Below, in pieces: positions 48,136-57,242 of a DNA stretch of 64,000 bases. The stretch spans positions 248,001 to 312,000 of the forward strand of contig JAHJVE010000023.1 of NCBI GenBank assembly GCA_018828385.1, given 5' to 3'. The DNA comes from Gammaproteobacteria bacterium. GTDB taxonomy: Bacteria > Pseudomonadota > Gammaproteobacteria > Burkholderiales > Rhodocyclaceae. The notes under the pieces are model-generated. The model did not search any database. It saw only the letters and a program-made list of their open reading frames with translations, and had not been told where the DNA came from. The first letter of the stretch is position 1. Every line of letters begins with the position of its first letter. The position numbers and the translations under genes were made by a program.

Positions 48136-48315
48136 TCAGGTTGCGGCATCGCCCGAATGCAGGGCTTCAACCTCTTCGTGCTCCCATTCTTTGATGGTGT
48201 CCGAAACAAGACGAGCCTTTTCATGGGCATCAGGCTGATGGTGATGCGCATCCTCGAAAACATCGAGGGCCTCGTGGATGGCCTCGGCCTTCGTGTGGGC
48301 GTGAGTGTGGGGCAT
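48136..48315 (-). CDS. hypothetical His-rich small protein
   Basis: A 59-residue protein beginning MPHTHAHTKAEAIHEALDVF and continuing EDAHHHQPDAHEKARLVSDT; ten histidines in the whole chain and many acidic residues suggest metal binding, an inference. Start at the ATG at 48315 with a clear GGAAGGA upstream. Preceded by the phasin terminator and followed by its own, so it is a separate transcription unit. No family recognised. Confidence 0.7.
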   Translation of the reverse strand: MPHTHAHTKAEAIHEALDVFEDAHHHQPDAHEKARLVSDTIKEWEHEEVEALHSGDAAT

Positions 48316-48341
48316 GGCAAAATCCTTCCAATGTCGAAAAG

Positions 48342-48372
48342 AAAAAAGCCCTTGGCGACCAAGGGCTTTTTT
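48342..48372 (-). terminator. terminator after phaP
   Basis: Perfect 14-base stem AAAAAAGCCCTTGG / CCAAGGGCTTTTTT with a three-base loop, 50 bases after the phasin stop on the minus strand. Confidence 0.93.
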
Positions 48373-48421
48373 ATCAATAACCGCAGCCAGGCTCCGGTTT
48401 TGATGTCCGGGCGAAAGGTGC

Positions 48422-48976
48422 TTAGGCAGCCTTCTTGGAAGCCTTCGGAGCGGCAACGACGTTGGCTGCCTTCATCGTGGCGCTGGTAGCGGCAGCAACG
48501 CTGGCTTCGGCAACTTCGGCAGCCTGCTTGGCAGCCTTGTTGAGGCCTTCGTAGGCTTCGTTGGCCGACTTGATGGCGGTCTTGACGGCAGCAACGGCCA
48601 CTTCGGAACCAGCCGGAGCGGAGGCCAGGGCCTTTTCGACCAGACCGGAAACCTTGGCGGTGTTTTCAGCAACCTTGGTTTCAACTTCCTTGGCCAGCTT
48701 GTCCTTGGTTTCGGAAGCGATGGCGATCACGTTACGCGAGTACTCCATGCCCTTTTCGATGGACGGGGAGGCAATTTCCTTCTGGATGCTGACGAAAGCC
48801 TGGACATCCTTGGCGCCCATCAGTGCATTGACGTTGGCCAGGGCACCTTCAAAGACGGAACGGGCAGCGGCCAGATTCAACAGAGCCAGACGCTCGATGC
48901 CATCAAAGGTGGTGTTGGCGAAAAACAGGGCGGAATTGATACCGGACTTGGCGAAATCTTCGGGTTTGGTGAACAT
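48422..48976 (-). CDS. phaP: phasin family protein
   Basis: A 184-residue phasin that coats polyhydroxyalkanoate granules. The phasin core is amphipathic helical (FTKPEDFAKSGINSALFFANTTFDGIERLALLNLAAARSVFEGALANVNALMGAKDVQAFVSIQKE), with an Ala/Lys-rich C-terminal tail (AAPKASKKAA) typical of PhaP proteins of Burkholderiales and Rhodocyclales. ATG at 48976 after CAGGAGATTC. No PHA synthase is nearby, so it is a dispersed member of the PHA system. Confidence 0.93.
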   Translation of the reverse strand: MFTKPEDFAKSGINSALFFANTTFDGIERLALLNLAAARSVFEGALANVNALMGAKDVQAFVSIQKEIASPSIEKGMEYSRNVIAIASETKDKLAKEVETKVAENTAKVSGLVEKALASAPAGSEVAVAAVKTAIKSANEAYEGLNKAAKQAAEVAEASVAAATSATMKAANVVAAPKASKKAA

Positions 48977-49129
48977 GATGAATCTCCTGAGGTTGGGGTG
49001 ATCTATTCGCCTTGGCACTTATGTTGCGCCGCAGCATGACTCCATTCTAACCACAGCAAAACACCTGTCAACCTCTTTTTGTGCACCGCACCAATTATCC
49101 AAAATGATACGTTGAATTTGTTCGCCAGT

Positions 49130-49924
49130 TTAGCCTGTGCGCAGTTCCAGACCGAGCCTGTCGAAGATCGCTGTCATCGCTTCGGCCGCGCCAAGCGGCA
49201 GGTAATAATCGACGATTTCCGTGAGCATGGTTTGCGCCGGATTGATTTCCACTGTCGGAATGCCGCTGCCGGCAGCGAGCACAACCGGCTGGGTGATGTA
49301 GGGAAAGATGCTCGAAGTCCCGATGGTAAAGACAATGTCGAAACCCGCCTGAAAGGCATCGATGAAACGATCCAGCGGCTCCTCAGGCAAAGCCTCGCCG
49401 AAAAGCACCACCTTCGGCCGCAAAACGCCACCGCATAGCGGGCAAAGCGGCGGCACATCCCGGCCGCTGAGGTCGGTGGCGGCTTCCTCATGGCTGCATT
49501 CGGTACATTCCAGTTCCTGCAGGTTGCCGTGAATTTCGACAATCTCGCGACTCCCGGCCTGACGATGCAGGCCATCGACATTCTGCGTAAACACCATGAC
49601 CCGGTCGAGATGCCGGTCGAGGCTGGCAATGGCGAAATGCGCGGCGTTTGGCTTGGCGCCGCGACAGGTTTCCTCGATCTGGATCAGGTATTTCCAGGTA
49701 ATTTCCGGGTGCGTGGCGAAGATTTCACCAGACAGGGCGTCCTCGATCCGCAGGCCCTCTTCGGTGGCCTCGCTGTCGTAGAGGCCGCCGACGCCGCGAT
49801 AGGTTGGCAGGCCCGAATCGGCCGAAATTCCAGCCCCCGTAATAAACAAGGCGCGCCGCGCATGACGGAGATGTTCGGCGACGGCGTCGAGCGCCGCCTC
49901 GACGGGGGCAGAATACGACTTCAT
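49130..49924 (-). CDS. cobB: Sir2-family NAD-dependent deacylase
   Basis: A 264-residue sirtuin. NAD-binding ITGAGISADSGLPTYRG near residue 30, catalytic FTQNVDGLHRQAG with the active-site His, and four zinc cysteines (ECTEC and CPLC) followed by GGVLRPKVVLFGEALPEE. It removes lysine acyl groups using NAD. Class assignment (CobB-like or SirTM-like) is not certain. The FliL-like gene ends 18 bases upstream on the same strand. Confidence 0.92.
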   Translation of the reverse strand: MKSYSAPVEAALDAVAEHLRHARRALFITGAGISADSGLPTYRGVGGLYDSEATEEGLRIEDALSGEIFATHPEITWKYLIQIEETCRGAKPNAAHFAIASLDRHLDRVMVFTQNVDGLHRQAGSREIVEIHGNLQELECTECSHEEAATDLSGRDVPPLCPLCGGVLRPKVVLFGEALPEEPLDRFIDAFQAGFDIVFTIGTSSIFPYITQPVVLAAGSGIPTVEINPAQTMLTEIVDYYLPLGAAEAMTAIFDRLGLELRTG

Positions 49925-49942
49925 TGGCGGCAGAAAGCCGGC

Positions 49943-50347
49943 TTACTGAATCAGGAATTGGGTAAACAGCGCTTCACTGACTCCGGTTTTCTGGTCTTCG
50001 TGGATAGCATGGTTGGCCAGTTCGACGATTTCCTCGATCAGCGCCTTCTTGCCTTCCAGCGTCCGCAGCTTGTCCAGTTCCTTGCCCGACAGCAGCAGGA
50101 TGATTTCGTGCTGGATTCTCGGCTTGTAGGCGGCAATGGCGCCAGCGGCTTCCGGAACGGCCGGTTCGAGGATCAGCCCGAACTGCAGATAATTTTCAGT
50201 GCCAAGATTGACCGTGAACACCATCGGCTCCGGCGCACCGCCACCACCGCCGTGATCGCTAGCCAGCGATGGCAAGGGCAAAAGCAGGGCCAGAAGCATG
50301 AGCACTGGCGCAACAAGGGCATTCACAAATCGGGGAGCGACGTTCAT
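49943..50347 (-). CDS. exported FliL-like protein
   Basis: A 134-residue protein with a signal peptide or anchor (LVAPVLMLLALLLPLPSLAS) and the FliL-type core FTVNLGTENYLQFGLILEP...KPRIQHEIILLLSGKELDKLRTLEGKKALIEEIVELAN, ending VSEALFTQFLIQ. FliL associates with the flagellar stator, but no flagellar gene is near, so this is an orphan FliL-like protein. Start at the ATG at 50347; longer in-frame starts have no signal sequence. Confidence 0.85.
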   Translation of the reverse strand: MNVAPRFVNALVAPVLMLLALLLPLPSLASDHGGGGGAPEPMVFTVNLGTENYLQFGLILEPAVPEAAGAIAAYKPRIQHEIILLLSGKELDKLRTLEGKKALIEEIVELANHAIHEDQKTGVSEALFTQFLIQ

Positions 50348-50570
50348 GACAATCCTAAAGATGGTTGATATCCCTTCGGGAGACCCGGACTTTATACCGG
50401 CTGAAAACCAAAAAAGCCACCATGACGGTGATCTACGACAGGCCATCGCCATTTCGAATGCCCGCCAGGCGCAATACTCCCCCTCACCGGCAGACCAGCG
50501 TATATTTCGCCCTTCGCTCACGGTTGCCCCCCGACGTTCGGCCCGGCGCCGCCAAAATACCCGCTAAATC

Positions 50571-51659
50571 ATGCCGCTTCCCAGTTACGACCCTGCCACC
50601 TATCCGGCCCAGCTCGCCGGCAAACTTGCCCATTTCGAGCAGAACTTCGCCTCGCTCGGCGTAAAAAACACGCTTGCCCATGCCTCGACGCCGCTGCATT
50701 ACCGACTGCGTGCCGAGTTCCGCATCTGGCACGATGGCGACCGGCTGGATTACGCGATGTTCGACCCGGAAGACCCGAAGGTGCCGATCACGCTCGACAC
50801 CTTCCCGCCCGCCGCCGAATCGATCTGTGCGCTCATGCCGCGCCTGCGCGACCGCCTGGCTACCAGTGAGGCCCTGCGCCGTCGTCTGTTCCAGGCCGAT
50901 TTTCTCGCCACGCTGAGCGGCGACATGCTGGTCACGCTGATCTATCACCGCACGCTGGACGAGGCCTGGGAGAATGCTGCCCGCGAGATGGCGGCTGAAC
51001 TGGGTATCCGCGTCATCGGTCGTAGCCGCGGCCAGAAGCTCGTGCTCGACCGTGACTGGGTGCTCGAAGAATTCGAACTCAATGGCCGCCAACTGCGCTA
51101 CCAGCAGGTCGAAGGCAGCTTCACCCAGCCCAACGGCGGCGTCAATCGCCAGATGCTCGGCTGGGCCTGCCAGCAGGCGGCCGGCATTGGCGGCAATCTG
51201 GTCGAGCTGTATTGCGGCAACGGTAATTTCACCATCGCGCTCGCCCCGCTGTTCGACAAGGTGCTGGCCACCGAGGTCAGCAAGTCATCGGTGCATGCCG
51301 CGCAATACAACCTGGCCGCCAATGAGGTCGAAAACGTTGCCATCGCCCGCATGTCGAGCGAGGAATTCAGCGACGCCCTGGCCGGCCGCGAAACATTCAC
51401 GCGCCTCAAGGACATCGACCTCGAACCCTTCCGCCACGCCACGCTCTTCGTCGATCCACCGCGCAGCGGGCTGGACGCCGTGACGCTCGAACTGGCCCGT
51501 GGTTTCGACCGCATCCTGTACATTTCCTGCAACCAGCAGACCCTGTTCGAAAACGTGACGGCGCTGCAAGACACCCATCAGATCGCCGCCTCTGCTGTCT
51601 TCGACCAGTTCCCCTACACGCACCACCTGGAGTGCGGCCTGCTGCTGACGCGGCGGTAA
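50571..51659 (+). CDS. trmA: tRNA (uracil-5-)-methyltransferase
   Basis: A 362-residue TrmA that makes m5U54 in tRNA. The SAM site is LVELYCGNGNFTIALAPLF; FVDPPRSGLD follows; the catalytic cysteine is C320 in ILYISCNQQT and the general base E354 in HHLECGLLL. Length and order match E. coli TrmA (366). Start at the ATG at 50571 (MPLPSYDPATYPAQL). A 223-base divergent gap separates it from the FliL-like gene; I see no distinct signal there. Confidence 0.96.
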   Translation: MPLPSYDPATYPAQLAGKLAHFEQNFASLGVKNTLAHASTPLHYRLRAEFRIWHDGDRLDYAMFDPEDPKVPITLDTFPPAAESICALMPRLRDRLATSEALRRRLFQADFLATLSGDMLVTLIYHRTLDEAWENAAREMAAELGIRVIGRSRGQKLVLDRDWVLEEFELNGRQLRYQQVEGSFTQPNGGVNRQMLGWACQQAAGIGGNLVELYCGNGNFTIALAPLFDKVLATEVSKSSVHAAQYNLAANEVENVAIARMSSEEFSDALAGRETFTRLKDIDLEPFRHATLFVDPPRSGLDAVTLELARGFDRILYISCNQQTLFENVTALQDTHQIAASAVFDQFPYTHHLECGLLLTRR

Positions 51660-51743
51660 TCACGCTTCACGCTTGTCAGCCTGCCGCCGGCCGGCTGCTA
51701 CCCAGTGGCGGTGACCATCACCGCCACGCACCCGAGCTTCCCC

Positions 51744-52013
51744 ATGAAAAGAACCGATCTCTACAAAAGCCTCGCCAGCAAGATAGACCGCAACATGAAA
51801 CAGGCGGGAACCCCCGACCGTTTCGGCCAGGGTGCCGTCCTCGACCGCAAGGAACAGCGCAAGCTGGACCAGGCCAAGGGCCTCATCCCCTTCGCCGTCA
51901 AACTTGATGCCGAACTAGCTGAACAACTGCGCACGCTGGCCGAAACCAGCGAAGGCGGCATCAACGAAGTGGTCGACACGCTACTGCGCAAAGGCCTCGC
52001 CGCCGGCGTTTAA
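51744..52013 (+). CDS. hypothetical small protein
   Basis: An 89-residue soluble, mainly helical protein (MKRTDLYKSLASKIDRNMKQ then AGTPDRFGQGAVLDRKEQRK). The C-terminal EQLRTLAETSEGGINEVVDTLLRKGL could form a ribbon-helix-helix-type helix pair, so a DNA-binding role is possible but unproven. I use the ATG at 51744; an in-frame GTG at 51705 lies upstream. It lies between trmA and the helicase gene with short gaps. Confidence 0.65.
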   Translation: MKRTDLYKSLASKIDRNMKQAGTPDRFGQGAVLDRKEQRKLDQAKGLIPFAVKLDAELAEQLRTLAETSEGGINEVVDTLLRKGLAAGV

Positions 52014-52079
52014 ACGCTCGCTACACGGGCGGGTTAAACTCGCCCCTTCATTGCCCATTTGCTTTCCCCCTCCCCGCCC

Positions 52080-53429
52080 ATGACCTTCGCTACCCTCGGC
52101 CTTGCCGAAACGCTGCTCCAATCGCTCGAAACACTTGGCTACAAGACGCCAACGCCGATTCAGGAGCAAGCCATTCCCGCCATTCTCGAAGGGCGCGACG
52201 TGATGGCCGCAGCCCAGACCGGCACCGGCAAGACCGCCGGCTTCGCGCTGCCCATCCTGCACAGCCTGGCCACCGACGGGATCAAGGTCGGCAGCAACTC
52301 GGTGCGCGCCCTCGTTCTCGTGCCAACGCGCGAACTGGCCGAACAGGTGCACGCCAGCTTCCGCCAGTACGGCGAACACAGCGGCGTCAGCACCTACGCG
52401 GCCTACGGCGGCGTCAGCATCAACCCGCAGATGATGCGCCTGCGCCGCGGCGTCGATGTCCTCGTCGCCACCCCTGGCCGGTTGCTCGACCTTTACAGCC
52501 AGAACGCCCTCAAGCTCAACAAGGTGCAGGTGCTCGTCCTCGATGAAGCCGACCGCATGCTCGACCTCGGCTTCTCGACCGAACTCGACGCCGTCTTCGC
52601 CGCCCTGCCCAAAAAGCGGCAAACCCTGCTCTTCTCCGCCACCTTCTCCGAAGTCATCCGCAGCCTGGCCAAGGCCCGCCTGCGCAACCCGCTGACCATT
52701 GAAATCAGCCCGCCGAACAGCACCGTCAAGGCTGTCAAACAGTGGATGGTGCCGGTCGACAAGAAGCGCAAGACCGAGCTTTTCCTGTTCATGCGCAAGG
52801 ACAGGAAATGGGGCCAGGTGCTCGTCTTCGTCAAGACCAAGCGCGGCGCCGACGAACTGGTCGGCATCCTGCACGCCAAGCGCATCAAGGCTGATGCCAT
52901 CCACGGCGACAAGCCGCAAGCGGCCCGCCTGCGCGCCTTGGAAAGTTTCAAGGCCGGCGAGGTGCAGATCCTCGTCGCCACCGACGTCGCCGCCCGCGGG
53001 CTGGACATCGACGACCTGCCGCAAGTCGTCAATTTCGACTTGCCCATCGTCGCCGAAGACTACATCCACCGCATCGGCCGCACCGGCCGCGCCGGCGCCA
53101 CCGGCGAAGCCATCTCGCTGGTCTGCGCCGACGAAGCGCCGATGCTCGCCGCCATCGAAATACTGCTTAAGCAAACGCTCAGCCGCGAAGAAGAACCGGG
53201 CTTCGAACCCGACCACCGCATTCCGCTGACCGGCGCCGCTGCAATCGCCGCCAAGAAGATCAAAAAACCAAAGATGCCCGGCCGGGGCAGCAAAGGCACG
53301 CCGAGCAACTGGGTCGGCTTCGACGATGCGCCCAAACGGCCTGGCGCCCGGCCGGCAGCCCGTCCGGGCGGAATGCCACGGTCAACCGGAAAAAATGGCC
53401 AAAAACAAAATCGCTCCGGCGGCCGCTGA
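52080..53429 (+). CDS. DEAD-box RNA helicase (RhlE-like)
   Basis: A 449-residue helicase. The Q motif GYKTPTPIQEQAIP, Walker A AAQTGTGKTAGFALP, LDEADRMLDLGF (DEAD), SATF, ARGLDIDDLPQVVNFD and HRIGRTGRAG are all present. The basic tail ends with an in-frame copy of the dispersed repeat (residues 433-445, RSTGKNGQKQN). RhlE-type helicases assist ribosome assembly and RNA turnover. Start at the ATG at 52080. Confidence 0.95.
   Translation: MTFATLGLAETLLQSLETLGYKTPTPIQEQAIPAILEGRDVMAAAQTGTGKTAGFALPILHSLATDGIKVGSNSVRALVLVPTRELAEQVHASFRQYGEHSGVSTYAAYGGVSINPQMMRLRRGVDVLVATPGRLLDLYSQNALKLNKVQVLVLDEADRMLDLGFSTELDAVFAALPKKRQTLLFSATFSEVIRSLAKARLRNPLTIEISPPNSTVKAVKQWMVPVDKKRKTELFLFMRKDRKWGQVLVFVKTKRGADELVGILHAKRIKADAIHGDKPQAARLRALESFKAGEVQILVATDVAARGLDIDDLPQVVNFDLPIVAEDYIHRIGRTGRAGATGEAISLVCADEAPMLAAIEILLKQTLSREEEPGFEPDHRIPLTGAAAIAAKKIKKPKMPGRGSKGTPSNWVGFDDAPKRPGARPAARPGGMPRSTGKNGQKQNRSGGR
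53376..53412 (+). repeat. dispersed repeat copy 12 (in frame in the helicase C-terminus)
   Basis: CCACGGTCAACCGG, AAAAAATGG, CCAAAAACAAAATC. Encodes RSTGKNGQKQN, the same frame as copy 9, in the disordered basic tail. (Number 11 in my numbering is the head-only remnant at 41171.). Confidence 0.88.
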
Positions 53430-53442
53430 ACGATAAATCGGG

Positions 53443-53472
53443 GACCGGGCGGCCTCCCGGTCAGCGTTTTTC
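53443..53472 (+). terminator. terminator after the DEAD-box helicase
   Basis: GACCGGG-cggcct-CCCGGTC followed by AGCGTTTTTCC. It overlaps the stop codon of the convergent gene at 53461. Confidence 0.75.
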
Positions 53473-53883
53473 CGGCACCTCGATGAAATGCTTTTTCAGC
53501 CAGTTGCGGTCGAGTTCCCAGCCCATATCCTTGATGCCGGGCTGAGACAGCACAATCGCCCGCGCCTCGGACTGCACCTCGCCGAGCAACTGCTCGGCCG
53601 CGATGAAGGCCGGATCGTTCGGGTTCTTGGTGTCGATTTCCGGATAGAGAACGGCCAGCGCCTTGAAGGCCGGAACGTCGAAATTGCGCGGCGTGCTGAC
53701 CAGCGCCGTCGTGCCATTGACCTTCATGACCCGGAACTTGTACGGATAAGCTTTGAGCTTCGGGCTGGCCTGCGCCTCGATGGCACGGGTCAATTCGCGC
53801 GACCGTGAATCAGGCGCCTGGATGTACCAGTCAAGCCCGGCCAGAAAGACCAGAACAACGATGATCCAGTAAGATTTTTTCAA
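53461..53883 (-). CDS. hypothetical protein with N-terminal membrane anchor
   Basis: A 140-residue protein with an N-terminal hydrophobic helix (SYWIIVVLVFLAGLDWYI) and a periplasmic-looking domain (FRVMKVNGTTALVSTPRNFDVPAFKALAVLYPEID...). No family recognised. I start at the TTG at 53883 because GGAGAAGG lies 8 bases upstream and the encoded MKKSYW begins the anchor; another in-frame TTG at 53910 is possible. It lies between the helicase terminator and a diguanylate cyclase gene transcribed in the same direction. Confidence 0.65.
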   Translation of the reverse strand: MKKSYWIIVVLVFLAGLDWYIQAPDSRSRELTRAIEAQASPKLKAYPYKFRVMKVNGTTALVSTPRNFDVPAFKALAVLYPEIDTKNPNDPAFIAAEQLLGEVQSEARAIVLSQPGIKDMGWELDRNWLKKHFIEVPEKR

Positions 53884-53934
53884 TTCGATTTCCTTCTCCG
53901 GAATGACCAATGCGGCCTTGGCGCCGACGTGCCA

Positions 53935-55089
53935 TCACCCCAAGGCGGCCTCCACATTGAGTTCGGAAACCACCCGGTTGCGCCCCGCCGCCTTGGCCAG
54001 GTAAAGCGCCTCGTCGGCGCATTGCAGCAGATGCTCGATGTCGTAGCCATCGCTCGCCACGCCGACACTGACAGTGTTGCCGACCTCGACGCCAGCAATG
54101 CTTATCGGTGTCGCCGCATAAGCTTTGCAGAAGCGTTCGGCCAAATCCGTCGCCTCGGCCAGCGAGGTATCCGGCAAGAGCACGGCGAATTCCTCGCCGC
54201 CCATCCGCCCGCACACATCCGATTTGCGCAGGCTGCGCCGCAACTGGTCGGCCAGCGCGCACAACACCGCGTCGCCGATCGCATGACCATACTGGTCGTT
54301 GATCTGCTTGAAATGATCCGCATCGATCATGGCCATGCTCAAGGGCAGCTTGTTGCGCTCGCAGTAATTGGCCAGCGTCTGGCTGCGCGCAAAGAAAGCA
54401 CGGCGATTGTCGAGCCCGGTCAGATCATCCGTCTGCGCCATTAACTCGGCTTTTTGCTTGGCCGCCGACAAACGGTGAGCCAAGGCGAAATTATCACTCT
54501 GCGCCCGCGATAAAACCGTACTGGCCCGCCCCAGAAGGCCCATATAAAGCAAGGCCGCGATACCCAGGCTAAGCTTCATTTGCTCGCCGCTGAGCAGGAA
54601 CAAGCCTATCGTCGGCAACAGAATGCTGCCCATCGCCCCGAACACCATGTAGCGCCGTGCCGAATAATGCGAGAAAGCCCCCGCCGACATGCCGAGCAGG
54701 AACATGAAGGCGATGAGCTGATGGACTAGCGAGCTTTCGATGCAGATCCACAGCACGCCCAGCCCCCACAACGAGGTGGTCATGAACAGGGTGACAGCGT
54801 AACTGCGCTCCCAATCCAGAATCTGCAAGCCTTCCGGCTGCCGCCGACGATGCCGCCAGAACAAGGCCCAACGCACCAGGCCACTGGCGCAGATGGCCGC
54901 CAGCCAGCCGATCAGCAATTCGTGCCGTCCGCCATCCCAAAGCATCTGACACAGCACGATAGCGATAATGACGCTGAGGAAAATGGCAGGAAACGACTGC
55001 TGATAGAGCAAATGCAACTGATCCGCCCGAACGCGCACGGCCAGACCAAGCTCTTCGTCCTGCGGAAGGGGAGAATCCATCGTCTTCAT
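53935..55089 (-). CDS. membrane diguanylate cyclase (GGDEF)
   Basis: A 384-residue protein with about six N-terminal membrane helices (residues 30-200, e.g. AIFLSVIIAIVLCQMLW, LIAFMFLLGMSAGAF) and a C-terminal GGDEF domain. The active-site motif is RMGGEEFAVLL, a catalytically competent GGEEF, and the substrate region DADHFKQINDQYGHAIGDAVL is intact. It makes cyclic di-GMP. Start at the ATG at 55089 (or 55080). No partner phosphodiesterase is adjacent. Confidence 0.9.
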   Translation of the reverse strand: MKTMDSPLPQDEELGLAVRVRADQLHLLYQQSFPAIFLSVIIAIVLCQMLWDGGRHELLIGWLAAICASGLVRWALFWRHRRRQPEGLQILDWERSYAVTLFMTTSLWGLGVLWICIESSLVHQLIAFMFLLGMSAGAFSHYSARRYMVFGAMGSILLPTIGLFLLSGEQMKLSLGIAALLYMGLLGRASTVLSRAQSDNFALAHRLSAAKQKAELMAQTDDLTGLDNRRAFFARSQTLANYCERNKLPLSMAMIDADHFKQINDQYGHAIGDAVLCALADQLRRSLRKSDVCGRMGGEEFAVLLPDTSLAEATDLAERFCKAYAATPISIAGVEVGNTVSVGVASDGYDIEHLLQCADEALYLAKAAGRNRVVSELNVEAALG

Positions 55090-55275
55090 TCGGCTACGAC
55101 TATGCGGGGGTGCCCAGAGCAAGTCAAGCGACAGCCCCCTGGGCTGATCACCCGCGCACAGCTCACAGAAAGCCCGGTTAGGCTCATCCGCCGCATGGGG
55201 GTAGACTTTCCCGCTCAGCGCTCTCTTCCGGACTGGCGGTTGCAAGCTGAATCGATCTCTTGAAAGGAGTTTTCA

Positions 55276-56085
55276 ATGGGAAAGAAATTAATCCTGGTGC
55301 TGGGTATCGTCGTCGCGGCGGGACTTGGCGTCGTTTTCTGGCTATACCAGCCGGAAGCCCCCGAACCCGAACAAGTGGCGGTCGCCCCGCCGCCTCCACC
55401 GCCACCGGCCGCCGTAACCCCGCCGCCACCGCCGCTTGAGCTTCATCCGCTGCCGCCTGTCGAGGCCTCTGCCACGCTGGAGCCGCTGCCTGACATCGAG
55501 CAAAGCGACAGCCGCTACCGTCAGGCGCTGGCCGGGTTGTTCAGCGACAAATTGGTGAACCGGTTTTTCCACTCCGAGCACATGATCCGCCGCTTTGTGG
55601 CGACCATTGACAACCTGCCGCGGCATGAACCGCTGGACAAAATGATGCCGGTCAAACCGGTCGGCGGCGCATTTCTGGTCGAGCGCCAGGCAGCCGGACT
55701 GATAATTGCGCCGGCCAATGACCAACGTTATGTCGGCTATCTGAAGCTCATGACGATGGTCGAGCCTCGCCGTTTGGTCGATGTCTACGTGCGTTTCTAT
55801 CCGCTGTTCCAGCGTGCCTATCGCGACTTGGGCTACCCCGAAGGCTTTTTCAACGACCGGCTGATCGAGGCCATCGACAATTTGCTGGAAACCCCCGATG
55901 TCGCACCGCCGATCGCGCTGGAGCAACCAAAGGTGCTCTACACCTATGCCGACAAGTCGCTCGAAGCGCGCTCCTCCGGGCAGCGGATCATGCTGCGCCT
56001 GGGGGCCGATAACCGGGCAAAAGCGACCCAGATGCTGACGGCCATCCGCCAGGAATTGCTGAGCCGTTCGCCGTCCGGGGAGTAA
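55276..56085 (+). CDS. DUF3014 family membrane-anchored protein
   Basis: A 269-residue protein fitting DUF3014: an N-terminal membrane anchor (MGKKLILVLGIVVAAGLGVVFWLYQ), a Pro-rich linker with runs of proline (residues 35-60), and a conserved periplasmic domain (DSRYRQALAGLFSDKLVNRFFHSEHMIRRFVATIDNLPRHEPLDKMMPVKP). Function unknown. ATG at 55276 with AAAGGAGT upstream. Convergent with the next gene, 5 bases apart. Confidence 0.88.
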   Translation: MGKKLILVLGIVVAAGLGVVFWLYQPEAPEPEQVAVAPPPPPPPAAVTPPPPPLELHPLPPVEASATLEPLPDIEQSDSRYRQALAGLFSDKLVNRFFHSEHMIRRFVATIDNLPRHEPLDKMMPVKPVGGAFLVERQAAGLIIAPANDQRYVGYLKLMTMVEPRRLVDVYVRFYPLFQRAYRDLGYPEGFFNDRLIEAIDNLLETPDVAPPIALEQPKVLYTYADKSLEARSSGQRIMLRLGADNRAKATQMLTAIRQELLSRSPSGE

Positions 56086-56090
56086 GGCCG

Positions 56091-56426
56091 TCAGGCCTCG
56101 CCGTTATGCACCGCGCTGAGGCGCTCCGAGACGTATTCGCCGCGCGCCGTCGAGTTGTTCTCCTGCCCGTTTTGGGCACACCAGGCGAAGAATTCCTCGG
56201 GAACGATCTGGTATTCCAGAGCCAGCACGCCGGAGCGCTGAAAGTTGCGGCGGGCGAGAACGGCCATTGCCTTCCATTTTTCGAACGATTCTTCGAAACA
56301 GTCCGGATCGACGGCCGTAGCCTTCACCTCGGCCCAGGTCTCGGCGGTGTACCAGGTGACGCCGATAACCAGCGACTGCGTGCGGCGCTTGGCCTTGATG
56401 CTTTGGTAGAGGGTGGGTTTTCTCAT
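56091..56426 (-). CDS. hypothetical protein
   Basis: A 111-residue soluble protein (MRKPTLYQSIKAKRRTQSLV then IGVTWYTAETWAEVKATAVD) with a helical core and several tryptophans. No family recognised. Start at the ATG at 56426; longer in-frame starts (to 56609) have no supporting features. It stops 5 bases from the DUF3014 gene on the opposite strand. Confidence 0.65.
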   Translation of the reverse strand: MRKPTLYQSIKAKRRTQSLVIGVTWYTAETWAEVKATAVDPDCFEESFEKWKAMAVLARRNFQRSGVLALEYQIVPEEFFAWCAQNGQENNSTARGEYVSERLSAVHNGEA

Positions 56427-56665
56427 GATCGGGACAGGCGACAGGAACGATTGACGAAAGGCCGATAGCCAGCCGGGGGAAGCAGCCAGCGCGCGGCACG
56501 TCATTAAGCTATAACCGGCCGTAATGGCACAAGGCCTGCGCTGTATATTTTTGGGAATTTCAGGCTGGTTGACGGCCAATCGCTTTTCACCTGATGACAT
56601 TACCTGCATCAGGCAACGACTGCGCCGCCCCCCTTCAAGAACCTGTCAGTCCCGACGAATTTCCG

Positions 56666-56947
56666 TTATTCGCCATAACGAGCGAGATCGCATCGGCGAT
56701 CCGGATTGATTCTGCGATCTCTGCCAAGTCTTCGTTCCGCGAGCCCGGCGGGCGATCCACCGTTCACACTTCGTCTATCGATTCGTCGGCCGGTATTAAC
56801 ATTCCGCATGGCTGTCTCATAGCCATCCAGGGCGTATTCAGCGATAGCTGCCGCCCTCCCGTCTCCTCTTTTCAAATAGGAGATCGTGGTCAATGCCTCC
56901 AGCAAAATCGTGACTCCTCTGTCATTGGGGTTAGCCTGTTCGGTCAT
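56666..56947 (-). CDS. hypothetical small protein with repeated DRR motifs
   Basis: A 93-residue protein. The N-terminal half is helical (GVTILLEALTTISYLKRGDGRAAAIAEYALDGYETAM). The C-terminal half repeats a basic motif: GRRIDRRSVNGG, AERRLGRDRRI, NPDRRC. Such GxDRRxxxDRR tails occur in several small proteobacterial proteins of unknown role. ATG at 56947 with CCAGGAGTT upstream. The 239-base gap to the previous gene shows no clear feature, nor does the 295-base gap to 57243. Confidence 0.65.
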   Translation of the reverse strand: MTEQANPNDRGVTILLEALTTISYLKRGDGRAAAIAEYALDGYETAMRNVNTGRRIDRRSVNGGSPAGLAERRLGRDRRINPDRRCDLARYGE

Positions 56948-57242
56948 TTTTTAACTCCTGGCTCGTTGCAGTTATCGGCGTTCATTATCTAGATACCCAC
57001 GACAACGAGGCTCATGCAACCCAACATCGCTCGCTCGGGCACTGACTCGGTTTGCTTGACTTCCTTTCCTTTCCGAAAAATCAATGGCATTTGACGGGGC
57101 CACTAGCAGGCTGGAATCCCTACTGTCCTCGTAGCAAAGAAGATGCCCATGTTTTGAAAGCCTCTTGGGCCAAGGATCAGTGCTTATGTCGATTTGGCAT
57201 ATGTAAGCATTTTCGACATTATTTCCGTGAGAAAATTCGCCC

